Assembly: GCF_014698755.1 (NCBI RefSeq)
Contig: NZ_JACJTO010000011.1
Location: 1 to 64,000, forward strand
Length of the DNA stretch: 64,000 nucleotides
Source of the DNA: Aphanizomenon flos-aquae FACHB-1287
GTDB lineage: Bacteria; Cyanobacteriota; Cyanobacteriia; Cyanobacteriales; Nostocaceae
Direction of reading: 5' to 3'
Every line of letters begins with the position of its first letter. Positions within the stretch are counted from its first letter, which is position 1. Of this stretch, positions 35,425-43,994 are shown piece by piece. Made by a program: the position numbers and the translations under genes. The notes under the pieces were generated by a model that made no database searches, had not been told where the DNA came from, and saw only the letters and a list, made by a program, of their open reading frames with translations.

Positions 35425-35465
35425 ACCAAAATATTTGCTTGCTATTTAACTAGATACAACAGATT

Positions 35466-35493
35466 AACCCCTGTCGAATACAGGGGTTTTTGT
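35466..35493 (+). terminator. rho-independent terminator after the Wzc-like gene
   Basis: AACCCCTGT, CGAAT and ACAGGGGTT are followed by TTTTG. It lies 41 bp after the stop, so the HEP-like island contains at least two transcription units. Confidence 0.85.
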
Positions 35494-35827
35494 ATTAACT
35501 AATATTCATTTCACCATATCTTAATATTATGGGCAGAAAAGTAATTTTTATTTAAAGAGTAAATAAAGAAGTTGTTTATTAATGATTTATTAATCAAGAG
35601 TCTTATATTCTAGAAATTGAAACAACAAACTCTCAAAAATAATAGTGATGCAGTTTTATCAGATTTGTGAAAATTCAGTATCTTATCTTTGATTAATACT
35701 CCTTACAATAAATACCAATGGTTGTTGTAATTAAGCATTTGTATTTAGTTTGACATAAATAAACGCCTGTATTTTTTATAATTGAGAAGATCTTAATTTT
35801 CTCATTGTATATATCCTTTTCTCCTGT

Positions 35828-35914
35828 AATGAAGTACACACCAATTTATTCTTTGTTCCCTGTTTTCTAAAACTAAAAAACTTTGTACTTTACGAGTATG
35901 GGAACTGCTATAAA
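35828..35914. repeat. dispersed repeat A, second copy
   Basis: AATGAAGTACACACCAATTTAT to ACGAGTATGGGAACTGCTATAA resembles 31593-31676. The extended frame of the HepC-like gene begins inside this repeat, which argues for the later start at 35952. The remainder of 35494-35827 shows no gene and no clear motif. Confidence 0.6.
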
Positions 35915-35951
35915 TCAAGTCAATTTTTCACTAATTTATCACTTTCAATAT

Positions 35952-36668
35952 ATGCCAATCTCAATCATTTCTAACCTAAATAATAACTATATTATCCCCC
36001 AGCAATCTAAAAATATTAACTTCCTGTCATGTACCTTAAAATGGCGTAGGGGAAAGTTATTGGTGAAAGGAAAGAGGCAGTTACCACAGCCACATTTAGC
36101 CGCATTAGAAAATGAAGAATCATTAATAGATTGTTTAAAACATTCTCCAGTGAGTTTAGTCAGCATAGATCCAAAAATCGGTGATTCTTTATTAAAAGTT
36201 TGGGCAAATGCTTGTCAAAAAGCTAATAAACCCATATTTATTAATATTTATGGGCATCAAAAATTATCGAAACAGGGTAATCAAATTTTCAAAAATTTAC
36301 AAATAATAATTGATTGGACTTGGGCTGTATTTCTACTAATATTGATGAGTCCAGCCATTCTAGGAGGACTGATAACTATGCAAATATATTCCCCAAAATT
36401 GCTGTTTGATTATGAGTGGTATGTGGGAGAAAATAAACAACTTTTTAAAGTTATTAAATTTAGCTCAATGGCTAAACAAGAAATGACAAATTTTAATATT
36501 ATTGTAGGGACATTCTTTTTGAATAATCTATCTAATGCCTTGAATCTATTCCAAGGAAAATTTTGCCTAATCAATAATCGCTGCTTATCTTTAGAAAATG
36601 CAGTTAAATTAAGTCTAGAGCCACAGAATAACAAATTAAACAAACAACACAAATGTAGCAAAGATTAG
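35952..36668 (+). CDS. hepC: HepC-like heterocyst polysaccharide sugar-phosphate transferase, divergent
   Basis: A 238-residue protein read from ATG 35952. The N-terminal WRRGKLLVKGKRQL, then LIDCLKHSPVSLVSIDPKIGDS, is the special N-terminal domain that I recall for HepC. A membrane helix (TWAVFLLILMSPAILGGL) and VGENKQLFKVIKFSSM follow, as in PF02397 sugar transferases. The catalytic DELPQ-like motif and the GPRP motif are replaced (NLSNA and NNRC) and the domain is short, so activity as an initiating transferase is doubtful. In Anabaena, hepC lies just upstream of hepA and is needed for the heterocyst envelope polysaccharide. Here one gene separates the two. Confidence 0.72.
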   Translation: MPISIISNLNNNYIIPQQSKNINFLSCTLKWRRGKLLVKGKRQLPQPHLAALENEESLIDCLKHSPVSLVSIDPKIGDSLLKVWANACQKANKPIFINIYGHQKLSKQGNQIFKNLQIIIDWTWAVFLLILMSPAILGGLITMQIYSPKLLFDYEWYVGENKQLFKVIKFSSMAKQEMTNFNIIVGTFFLNNLSNALNLFQGKFCLINNRCLSLENAVKLSLEPQNNKLNKQHKCSKD

Positions 36669-36784
36669 GATAAAATAAATATATTGACTATGTGTCCTTA
36701 GGCATTTTTATCCAATTAATAATTATTTCCTGTTTTCATTGTAGTTATCATGAATTATGTACCTAATAAAAAATAATAAACACC

Positions 36785-37729
36785 ATGCAGACAGCTATTT
36801 GTACAGTATTTGAAAAAGACTATCATTATGGTGTGGGAGCTTTAGCAAATTCCTTATATCATCACGGATTTCGAGGCATATTTTGGGCTGGTTATCGTGG
36901 AAATACACCGCATTGGGCTAAGTTTCTAAAAACAGAAAATGGTTATCAGGAGTTTTCTTTAGGTGAAGGTTGTGTAATCCGATTTGTCAAGCTAACAACT
37001 CCAAAACATCTAGGTTTTTATAAACCTGATTTTATGTGCCAATTATGGGAGAATTATTGCCCAGATATTGATGCTTTATTTTACTTTGATCCTGATATTG
37101 TCAATAAATGTGAGTGGGATTTTTATGAAAATTGGGTAAGTCGAGGAATTGCTCTTTGCGGTGATTCTTGGTATCTTGTGCCGGCAAATCATCCTCGACG
37201 GTTAGCATGGAAAGAATTTGCTGAAAATAATGGTTTTGTTTGTGAAAGTGAGTTAGATTATCACTACAATAGTGGCTTCATTGGAGTTCATAAAAACTAC
37301 AAATCTATCTTGGAAATTTGGCAGAAATTAGAAGAATTAGGTGAGATAGCAGGATATGCCAATTTACAGGATCTTTATAACGATAATACCTTTAATCGTT
37401 ATCCATATCTTTATGGAGATCAGACTTATTTAAACTTAGCATTAATGCTAACTAATTATCCTTTAAGTACCGTTGGACCAGACGGTATGGACTTTGTTCC
37501 CGGTGGTACTATCATGTCTCATGCTACAGTCCCACATATTAAACCTTGGCGCAAAAAATTGCTTTTCAGTGCTTTAAATGGTAATTCTCCTACCATAACT
37601 GATAAATTATATTGGCGACATACCCAAACACCTATTCAACTGTATTCAATGGCAAAAATATTATGGCAAAAATTTGAAATTCTTTGTGGTTCTGCCCTTG
37701 GTCGTTTTATTCGTCGCGCTCCTATGTAA
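36785..37729 (+). CDS. putative GT-A type glycosyltransferase
   Basis: A 314-residue protein with a nucleotide-diphospho-sugar transferase look: TAICTVFEKDYHYGVGALANSL at the N-terminus, FYFDPDI (DxD, near residue 98), YHYNSGFIGVHK, GDQTYLNLAL and SHATVPHIKPW near the end. This arrangement resembles GT8-like enzymes, but I do not assign it firmly. It lies between hepC and hepA on the same strand, so a role in HEP synthesis is likely. Confidence 0.7.
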   Translation: MQTAICTVFEKDYHYGVGALANSLYHHGFRGIFWAGYRGNTPHWAKFLKTENGYQEFSLGEGCVIRFVKLTTPKHLGFYKPDFMCQLWENYCPDIDALFYFDPDIVNKCEWDFYENWVSRGIALCGDSWYLVPANHPRRLAWKEFAENNGFVCESELDYHYNSGFIGVHKNYKSILEIWQKLEELGEIAGYANLQDLYNDNTFNRYPYLYGDQTYLNLALMLTNYPLSTVGPDGMDFVPGGTIMSHATVPHIKPWRKKLLFSALNGNSPTITDKLYWRHTQTPIQLYSMAKILWQKFEILCGSALGRFIRRAPM

Positions 37730-37789
37730 GCATATTTTTTAGATTGGTGCTTCTATACTTGATTATCAAAATTATCGGCCAAAATTTCT

Positions 37790-39619
37790 ATGGATTTTAC
37801 ACTGCTACCTTCAACCGTAAAAATATTACAAGCTACAAATTTATGGCAAAATAATCGGTTAATATTACGAGAATTTAAACACTTTCGAGTTGTGGCAATT
37901 TTAGCTGTAGTGTTTTCGGCTTTAGCTGCAAGTTTTGAAGGATTTGGTTTAGGATTCTTACTAGTTTTCCTGCAAAGTTTAACTACTCCTGGGGCTGAAC
38001 CTGTGAAAACAGGAGTTGAGTGGTTTGATATTTTCATCTTAGGAATTAATGCTTCCACAACAGAGCGATTATATCGAATATCAGCTTTAATTGTTGTTAC
38101 AACCTGTATGCGAGCATCCTTCAATTATATAGGACAGATTTGCATCCAGTTTAGTGAAATAAGTTTAGTAGATAATCTCCGTAAACGAATTTTTCAACAG
38201 TTAGCGGCTCAAACTCTCAATTACTTCAGTCATAAAAATTCTGGAGAATTAGTTAATATTCTTACCAGCGAAATGGAGAGAATTAGACAAATTTTTGGTG
38301 GACTAGCTTTTTTAATAACTAGAAGTTTTACACTGATTATTTATTCTATTTCCTTATTTCTTCTTTCGTGGAAACTTACTATAGTTTCTATTTTGCTATT
38401 TAGTCTTTTAGCGGTAGCATTATCTACACTCAATAAACAAATTAGAGAACGTAGTTTTGCTATTACGTCGGCTAATGATAATTTTACTGCTAGAGTGTTA
38501 GAATTTATCGAAGGTATTCGCACAATTCATGCTTTTTCTACTCAAGAATTTGAGCGAAAACGGTATTATCAAGCCAGTGAGAAAATTGTTAATACTTGGA
38601 AAAGTGTTTATTGGATTTCTTTGATAGTTAAACCTTTGGCTGAGAGTATATCTACACTAATTCTGATTAGTATGATTATTGTAGCTCTAGCAACAGGTTT
38701 AATGAAAGTTTCGGCTTTATTAACTTTCTTTTTTGTACTGTTTCGCATTATCCCTATGACTCAAGATTTGAATGGAGTTGTAGCTTTTTTAAGTACCCAA
38801 GCGGGAGCAGTAGAAAATATCAAGGATTTGTTAAAAACTGATGATAAAATCTATTTTCAAAATGGCTCACTCAGATTTCCTGGTTTTAAACGATCAATTG
38901 ATTTAGTGTCGGTAGATTTTGATTATAGTCTCAATCAACGAGTTTTACATAATATTACTCTCTCAATTAAACAAGGTGAAATGACGGCTTTAATTGGTTC
39001 ATCTGGGGCTGGAAAAACTACACTTGCGGATTTAATTCCGCGTTTTCATGATGCTACTGATGGCTATATTTATATAGATGAAGTTGATATTCGCAAATTT
39101 GAAATAAATTCTCTTCGTTCTAAAATTGCAGTTGTTAGTCAGAACACATTTATTTTCAATACTTCTGTTTGGAATAATATTGCTTATGGAACACCAACCG
39201 CTACAAAAGCAGAAATTCAAGAAGCTGCACAATTGGCAAATGCTCTAGAATTTATTCTCGAAATGCCTGAAGGTTTTAATACACAATTAGGAGATAGAGG
39301 TGTACGATTATCAGGAGGACAAAAACAAAGAATTGCGATCGCTCGTGCATTGTTAAAAAATCCAGAGATTCTGATTTTAGATGAGGCTACAAGTGCTTTA
39401 GATTCTCTCTCTGAGCGGTTAATTCAAGAATCACTAGAAAAGCTATCTGTTGGTCGTACAGTAATTGCGATCGCTCACCGTCTTTCTACTATTGCAAAAG
39501 CAGATAAAGTTGTGGTTTTAGAACAAGGAAAAATCGTAGAACAGGGACCATATCAAGAGTTACTTCAACAACGTGGTAAGTTTTGGCAATACTATCAAAT
39601 TCAAAATGAAGTGAGATAA
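37790..39619 (+). CDS. hepA: ABC exporter HepA (heterocyst envelope polysaccharide)
   Basis: A 609-residue half-transporter of the MsbA/exporter type. The N-terminal 330 residues have about six membrane helices, with a long first loop. The C-terminal ATPase shows Walker A GSSGAGKTT, Q-loop region, LSGGQ signature, Walker B ILILDEATS and the H-loop AHRLST. Together with HepC and the surrounding enzymes this fits HepA (alr2835, recalled), which is needed to deposit the heterocyst polysaccharide layer. It would work as a homodimer, flipping lipid-linked saccharide across the plasma membrane. The next gene starts 14 bp later. Confidence 0.9.
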   Translation: MDFTLLPSTVKILQATNLWQNNRLILREFKHFRVVAILAVVFSALAASFEGFGLGFLLVFLQSLTTPGAEPVKTGVEWFDIFILGINASTTERLYRISALIVVTTCMRASFNYIGQICIQFSEISLVDNLRKRIFQQLAAQTLNYFSHKNSGELVNILTSEMERIRQIFGGLAFLITRSFTLIIYSISLFLLSWKLTIVSILLFSLLAVALSTLNKQIRERSFAITSANDNFTARVLEFIEGIRTIHAFSTQEFERKRYYQASEKIVNTWKSVYWISLIVKPLAESISTLILISMIIVALATGLMKVSALLTFFFVLFRIIPMTQDLNGVVAFLSTQAGAVENIKDLLKTDDKIYFQNGSLRFPGFKRSIDLVSVDFDYSLNQRVLHNITLSIKQGEMTALIGSSGAGKTTLADLIPRFHDATDGYIYIDEVDIRKFEINSLRSKIAVVSQNTFIFNTSVWNNIAYGTPTATKAEIQEAAQLANALEFILEMPEGFNTQLGDRGVRLSGGQKQRIAIARALLKNPEILILDEATSALDSLSERLIQESLEKLSVGRTVIAIAHRLSTIAKADKVVVLEQGKIVEQGPYQELLQQRGKFWQYYQIQNEVR

Positions 39620-39633
39620 ATAAGTGCAAAAAC

Positions 39634-40758
39634 ATGAGACATGAACAGTTAACTAACTTTAATGGCAAAATATATTTTTTCTGTTTACCTAGAGGAGAAG
39701 GTGAAAAGGAAGATCAATTTCAGCATTTGCTGATTTGTTTAGGAGAAGGCTTGCGAGAATTAGGAATATCCTTTGTTTCTAATATCAATTACTGGCAAGA
39801 GTCAACGGAAAAAGAAGAATATCTCTTTCGTCATGATCCAGCTATCACAACCGATGACTGTTCTATTGTCGTATTTAGTAATAATTGGTTCAATATTAAT
39901 CATCCTCTGCCAGATAATTTATTTCATGCAGAACGAAAATATTTAACCGTTTATTTAGATGGTAATGATAACGATAAAGATTATCATAAATTACCAGAAT
40001 ATAAAGAATTTGATTTCATTCTCAAGACCCATTCTAATCACCATCTAAATTATCTAGATAATTTTTATCCCTGGTCTTTTGGATTGAGTAACCGGATATT
40101 ACAGGAATTGAAAGAAGTTCCAAATTTCCAGGACAAAAAAAGACAAATACTTATTAATTTCCGACATTGGCAAACTGGTCATCCCGTCAGAAATATTAGT
40201 TCTAGCCTCTTAATCCTAAAAATTAGTGATATTTTCCAAATCAATAATACTGTTGATAACCAAGCTGAATATCCAACTGAACCCTATCATCATCTCCATT
40301 GGTTACAAACTGGTAAACGTCATTATCCAAATTACTATAACCGCCTCAAATATTCAACCGCTTGTGCTTGTTTTGGTAGTTTTTTTGTCCCTGCTTGGCC
40401 TAAAAATTCAGGTGGTTTAATTAATCGGAATATTCAGCGGGTAATCAAAAAATTGCGGTTAAAATCAAATACAATTCTACAATGGGATAGTTGGCGATTT
40501 TGGGAATCTTTAGCCGCAGGATGTGTGACATTTCATGTTGATTTTGAAAAATATGGGATTACTTTACCTGTAATGCCTGAAAATTGGCGACATTATATTG
40601 GTGTAGATTTAGATAATGTTCAAGCCACAATAGATAGAATTACAGAAAATCCCGAAATTCTCGAATATATTTCTCAAGAAGGAAGACGTTGGGCAATTAA
40701 AAATTATAGTCCTGTCCCTACAGCTTTGCGTTTTTTAGAGATAGTTTTCCAAAAATAA
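39634..40758 (+). CDS. HEP-cluster glycosyltransferase (GT1-like)
   Basis: A 374-residue protein that starts 14 bp after hepA. The C-terminal part FWESLAAGCVTFHVDFEKYG, then PENWRHYIGVDLDN and ATIDRITENPEIL, resembles the nucleotide-sugar domain of exostosin- or GT1-like enzymes; the N-terminal half is unrecognised and lacks a membrane segment. It probably adds a sugar to the HEP repeat unit. From memory, a GT gene follows hepA in Anabaena (alr2836). Confidence 0.75.
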   Translation: MRHEQLTNFNGKIYFFCLPRGEGEKEDQFQHLLICLGEGLRELGISFVSNINYWQESTEKEEYLFRHDPAITTDDCSIVVFSNNWFNINHPLPDNLFHAERKYLTVYLDGNDNDKDYHKLPEYKEFDFILKTHSNHHLNYLDNFYPWSFGLSNRILQELKEVPNFQDKKRQILINFRHWQTGHPVRNISSSLLILKISDIFQINNTVDNQAEYPTEPYHHLHWLQTGKRHYPNYYNRLKYSTACACFGSFFVPAWPKNSGGLINRNIQRVIKKLRLKSNTILQWDSWRFWESLAAGCVTFHVDFEKYGITLPVMPENWRHYIGVDLDNVQATIDRITENPEILEYISQEGRRWAIKNYSPVPTALRFLEIVFQK

Positions 40759-40808
40759 ACAACAACTAAAAGTAGTTTATTTTCTCATCCTACAGTCAAC
40801 TACAGTCA

Positions 40809-41795
40809 ATGTTAAATATTAACTCCTCCGAACCTTTGGTAAGCGTGATTATCCCCACCTATAATCGCCTAGAATACCTAAAACAAGCTATTTCTAGTGC
40901 CGTTCAACAAACTTATCAAAATCTAGAAATTATCGTCTCTGATAATTGCAGTTTTGAAAATCCTCAAGCACTAGTTGAATCATTTCAAGATTCACGAATT
41001 AAATTTTGGCGACATAAAGAAAATATTGGGATGTTAGCTAACCAGTTTCATGGTTTTAAAATTGCACAAGGTAAATATGTAGCTAGTCTCCATGACGATG
41101 ATATATGGAATGAGGATTTTTTATCTAAACTTGTTCCCAATTTAGAAGCAAATCCTCATCTAATTCTGGCATTTTGTGACCAATATATTATAGATAGTGA
41201 TAGTAAAATTAATGTAGCTGCGACTGAAAACAATACCCGCAGTTATAAGCGAGATCAAATCACTCCGGGAGTTCATAAAAATTTTCATCAAATTGGCCTA
41301 ATTGATAAAAGTATCCCCACTGCGGCTGCTTGTGTAATTAGAAATGGTCTCCTGAATTGGGATAATATTCCGGTAGAAGTTGATGGAATGTGGGATTTAT
41401 ATTTAACTTACCTTTGTTGTATTTCTGGTTATGGAGTTTATTATGTTCCCGAAAAATTAACCAAATATCGAGAGCATGAACAAACTGATACTATGCTCAG
41501 TGGTAGTCGCAATGTTCAAGCAAAAATCCGTAAAGGTAAAAGTGAGATATTCTGTTATCAAACTTTTATGGAAGATCAACGTTTACAAGAATTTAATTCT
41601 TACTTTAGAAACAAATGGCTAGAAGCTAATACAACTTTAGGAATCGGCTTATTACGAGATCAAAAAAATACAGATGCTCGTCGTTATTTCTGGCAAACTT
41701 TAAGTGAACAAAAATTTAATTTACGCACTTTAGTAGCTTTAATTATCAGTTTTATTCCTACCAATTTAACTAATAAAATCTGGAATATTTCCTAA
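40809..41795 (+). CDS. family 2 glycosyltransferase
   Basis: A 328-residue GT-A enzyme: VSVIIPTYNRLEYLKQAI, IIVSDNCSFEN and SLHDDDIWNEDFL with the DxD site. The C-terminal third, with KYREHEQTDT, is typical for GT2 enzymes of surface polysaccharide loci. It lies 50 bp after the previous gene and 25 bp before the next, in the same operon. The start is ATG 40809. The sugar donor is unknown. Confidence 0.88.
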   Translation: MLNINSSEPLVSVIIPTYNRLEYLKQAISSAVQQTYQNLEIIVSDNCSFENPQALVESFQDSRIKFWRHKENIGMLANQFHGFKIAQGKYVASLHDDDIWNEDFLSKLVPNLEANPHLILAFCDQYIIDSDSKINVAATENNTRSYKRDQITPGVHKNFHQIGLIDKSIPTAAACVIRNGLLNWDNIPVEVDGMWDLYLTYLCCISGYGVYYVPEKLTKYREHEQTDTMLSGSRNVQAKIRKGKSEIFCYQTFMEDQRLQEFNSYFRNKWLEANTTLGIGLLRDQKNTDARRYFWQTLSEQKFNLRTLVALIISFIPTNLTNKIWNIS

Positions 41796-41820
41796 TTTAG
41801 TAAATTACAAGAGGTTATGA

Positions 41821-43023
41821 GTGAAAATTTGTATTGTTACCCACAAAATCAGAAAAGGCGATGGTCAAGGCAGAGTTAATTATGAAGTGGTTCAAGAAGC
41901 CATTCGTCGTGGTCATGATCTGACATTATTAGCTAGTGAAATTGCCCCAGAATTATCTGAAAATAATGCTGTTAATTGTATTTATATTCCAGTAGAAAGG
42001 TATCCTACGGAATTTATTCGCAATTTCATCTTTGCTAAAAAAAGTGCCGATTGGTTGCGTAAAAATCGAGCTAATTTGGATTTAATTAAAGTCAATGGTG
42101 CGATTACTATGGGGGCAAGTGATGTGAATGCCGTGCATTTTGTGCATGGTTCATGGTTGAATTCTTCTGTTCATATTTCTCGCACCCGTAAAGATTTGTA
42201 TGGTTTATATCAATGGTTATTTACTGCGGCTAATGCCTATTGGGAAAAACAAGCTTTTCAGCAATCTAAAATTATCATTTCCGTCTCAGAAAAAGTGGCA
42301 CAAGAATTAGTAAATATTGGTGTTTCTCGACAAAAAATTCGCGTAATTGTCAATGGCGTGGACTTACAAGAATTTGCGCCTGGTGTCAGTTCTCGGACTA
42401 CATTAGGATTACCTGAAAACGTCAATTTGGCTTTGTTTGTCGGTGATATTCGCACACCCAGAAAAAATTTAGATACGATATTACAAGCTCTAAAAAAAGT
42501 TCCTAATTTACATTTAGCCGTAGTAGGAGACACCAAAGGAAGTCCATTTTTAGAATTAGCAAATAATTTAGGTATACGTGAACGAGTACATTTTTTGGGA
42601 TATCGTCGAGATATTGCTAAAATTATGCAAGCAGCAGATTTATTTGTGTTTCCTTCCCGTTACGAAGCTTGCACTCTCGTACTGTTAGAAGCATTAGCTT
42701 CTGGACTTCCAACTATTACAGCCACCGCTACAGGAGGCGCAGAATTAGTCACAGCAGAAGCAGGAATTGTCTTGCCAGAAACGGATGACATTGATAGTTT
42801 AGCCACAAGTTTATCTATTTTAACCAGCGATCGCCCACTGCGTCAAAAAATGGGTAAAGTCGCCCGGACTATTGCTGAACAACATAGTTGGTCAAAAATG
42901 GCACAAACTTATTTAAATATATTTGAGGAGTTAATCACCCATGAGAAACACAGTTCTCATCCCCACCTATCGCCGTCCTCAAGACCTTGGCCGCTGTCTG
43001 AAAGCACTCCAACAGCAAACTAA
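41821..43023 (+). CDS. family 4 glycosyltransferase
   Basis: A 400-residue GT-B enzyme starting with GTG after GAGGTTAT. Signs are KICIVTHKIRKGDGQGRVNYE at the N-terminus, VNGVDLQEFAPG, FVGDIRTPRKNLDTILQAL and PSRYEACTLVLLEALASGLPTI (E-x7-E). The last 28 residues (HEKHSSHPHLSP...) lie in the overlap with the next gene, 83 bp in all, and are rich in Ser and Pro, so the natural end is probably just before them. A lost stop codon may have extended it. Confidence 0.88.
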   Translation: MKICIVTHKIRKGDGQGRVNYEVVQEAIRRGHDLTLLASEIAPELSENNAVNCIYIPVERYPTEFIRNFIFAKKSADWLRKNRANLDLIKVNGAITMGASDVNAVHFVHGSWLNSSVHISRTRKDLYGLYQWLFTAANAYWEKQAFQQSKIIISVSEKVAQELVNIGVSRQKIRVIVNGVDLQEFAPGVSSRTTLGLPENVNLALFVGDIRTPRKNLDTILQALKKVPNLHLAVVGDTKGSPFLELANNLGIRERVHFLGYRRDIAKIMQAADLFVFPSRYEACTLVLLEALASGLPTITATATGGAELVTAEAGIVLPETDDIDSLATSLSILTSDRPLRQKMGKVARTIAEQHSWSKMAQTYLNIFEELITHEKHSSHPHLSPSSRPWPLSESTPTAN

Positions 43024-43903
43024 ATCCGTTGATCAGGCGATCATTGTTGTCAGAGATACAGACACAGAAACCCAGCAATTCCTCGAACAATTTCCAGCCC
43101 ACATCCTCCCAGTACAAATTGTCACCGTCACCCAGCCGGGAGTCGTCGCCGCCCTCAATGCCGGACTCGCACAAGTACAGGGAGACATTGTTTCCATAAC
43201 TGATGACGACGCTGCGCCCCATCCTGATTGGTTAGCTAAAATTAATACTCAATTCAGCGTTAATCATGCCATTGGTGGCGTTGGTGGCCGTGATTGGGTG
43301 TATCAAGGAAACAAATTAGAAAATGGTTCTCGTCCCATAGTTGGTAAATTGCAATGGTTTGGGCGCGTTATTGGCAACCATCACTTAGGAATTGGCTCAC
43401 CCCGTGAGGTAGATGTCCTCAAAGGTGTAAATATGAGCTTTCGCACTCAAGCCATCGGCAAATTGTGTTTTGATGACAGAATGCAAGGAACAGGTGCACA
43501 AGTTCATTTTGAAATGTCCTTTGTTCTCACACTGAAACGTGCTGGATGGAAAATGATTTACGATCCTAGCATTGCAGTAGATCACTATCCAGCCCAACGA
43601 TTTGATGAAGATCAACGCCACAATTTTAACAACACTGCCTTAATTAACTTAGTTCATAACGAAACCTTAATTTTATTAGAACATTTTTCTCCTCTGCGTC
43701 AAATTGTATTTTTATCCTGGTCAATTTTAGTTGGGACAAGGGAAAGTTTAGGAATATTTCAATGGTTAAGATTATTTCCCCAACAAGGAGAAATTGCTAG
43801 TAAAAAATTCCTTGCCTCTTTACAGGGAAGATGGTTAGGATATCAAAAATATAAAATGGAATCTCAAAAATTTGCCCTTGAAAAACAACATTTTGGCTAT
43901 TAA
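42941..43903 (+). CDS. family 2 glycosyltransferase
   Basis: A 320-residue GT-A enzyme: TVLIPTYRRPQDLGRCLKAL, VTQPGVVAALNAG and VSITDDDAAPHPDWL with the DxD site. GVNMSFRTQAIG and the conserved EMSFVLTLKRAGW, DHYPAQRFDED segments follow. It overlaps the end of the previous gene by 83 bp. The first 100 codons are unusually rich in C and G compared with the rest of the gene, and a hairpin terminator follows. Confidence 0.88.
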   Translation: MRNTVLIPTYRRPQDLGRCLKALQQQTKSVDQAIIVVRDTDTETQQFLEQFPAHILPVQIVTVTQPGVVAALNAGLAQVQGDIVSITDDDAAPHPDWLAKINTQFSVNHAIGGVGGRDWVYQGNKLENGSRPIVGKLQWFGRVIGNHHLGIGSPREVDVLKGVNMSFRTQAIGKLCFDDRMQGTGAQVHFEMSFVLTLKRAGWKMIYDPSIAVDHYPAQRFDEDQRHNFNNTALINLVHNETLILLEHFSPLRQIVFLSWSILVGTRESLGIFQWLRLFPQQGEIASKKFLASLQGRWLGYQKYKMESQKFALEKQHFGY

Positions 43904-43917
43904 ATACCCTAACTCAT

Positions 43918-43951
43918 ATCCTCAATTTCTTAAAGAATTTGAGGATCTTTT
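43918..43951 (+). terminator. terminator inside the HEP-like island
   Basis: ATCCTCAA, TTCTT, AA, AGAA and TTGAGGAT form a long hairpin followed by CTTTTTCC, just after the glycosyltransferase stop. It may separate the polymerase-like gene from the upstream operon. Confidence 0.75.
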
Positions 43952-43994
43952 TCCTAACTCAACTTTTTATAGAATATAGAATATTCAGATAAAA

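Noticed and set aside
35883-35951. Upstream start of the HepC-like gene
   Set aside because: The segment lies in a repeat that also occurs at 31593 without coding function.
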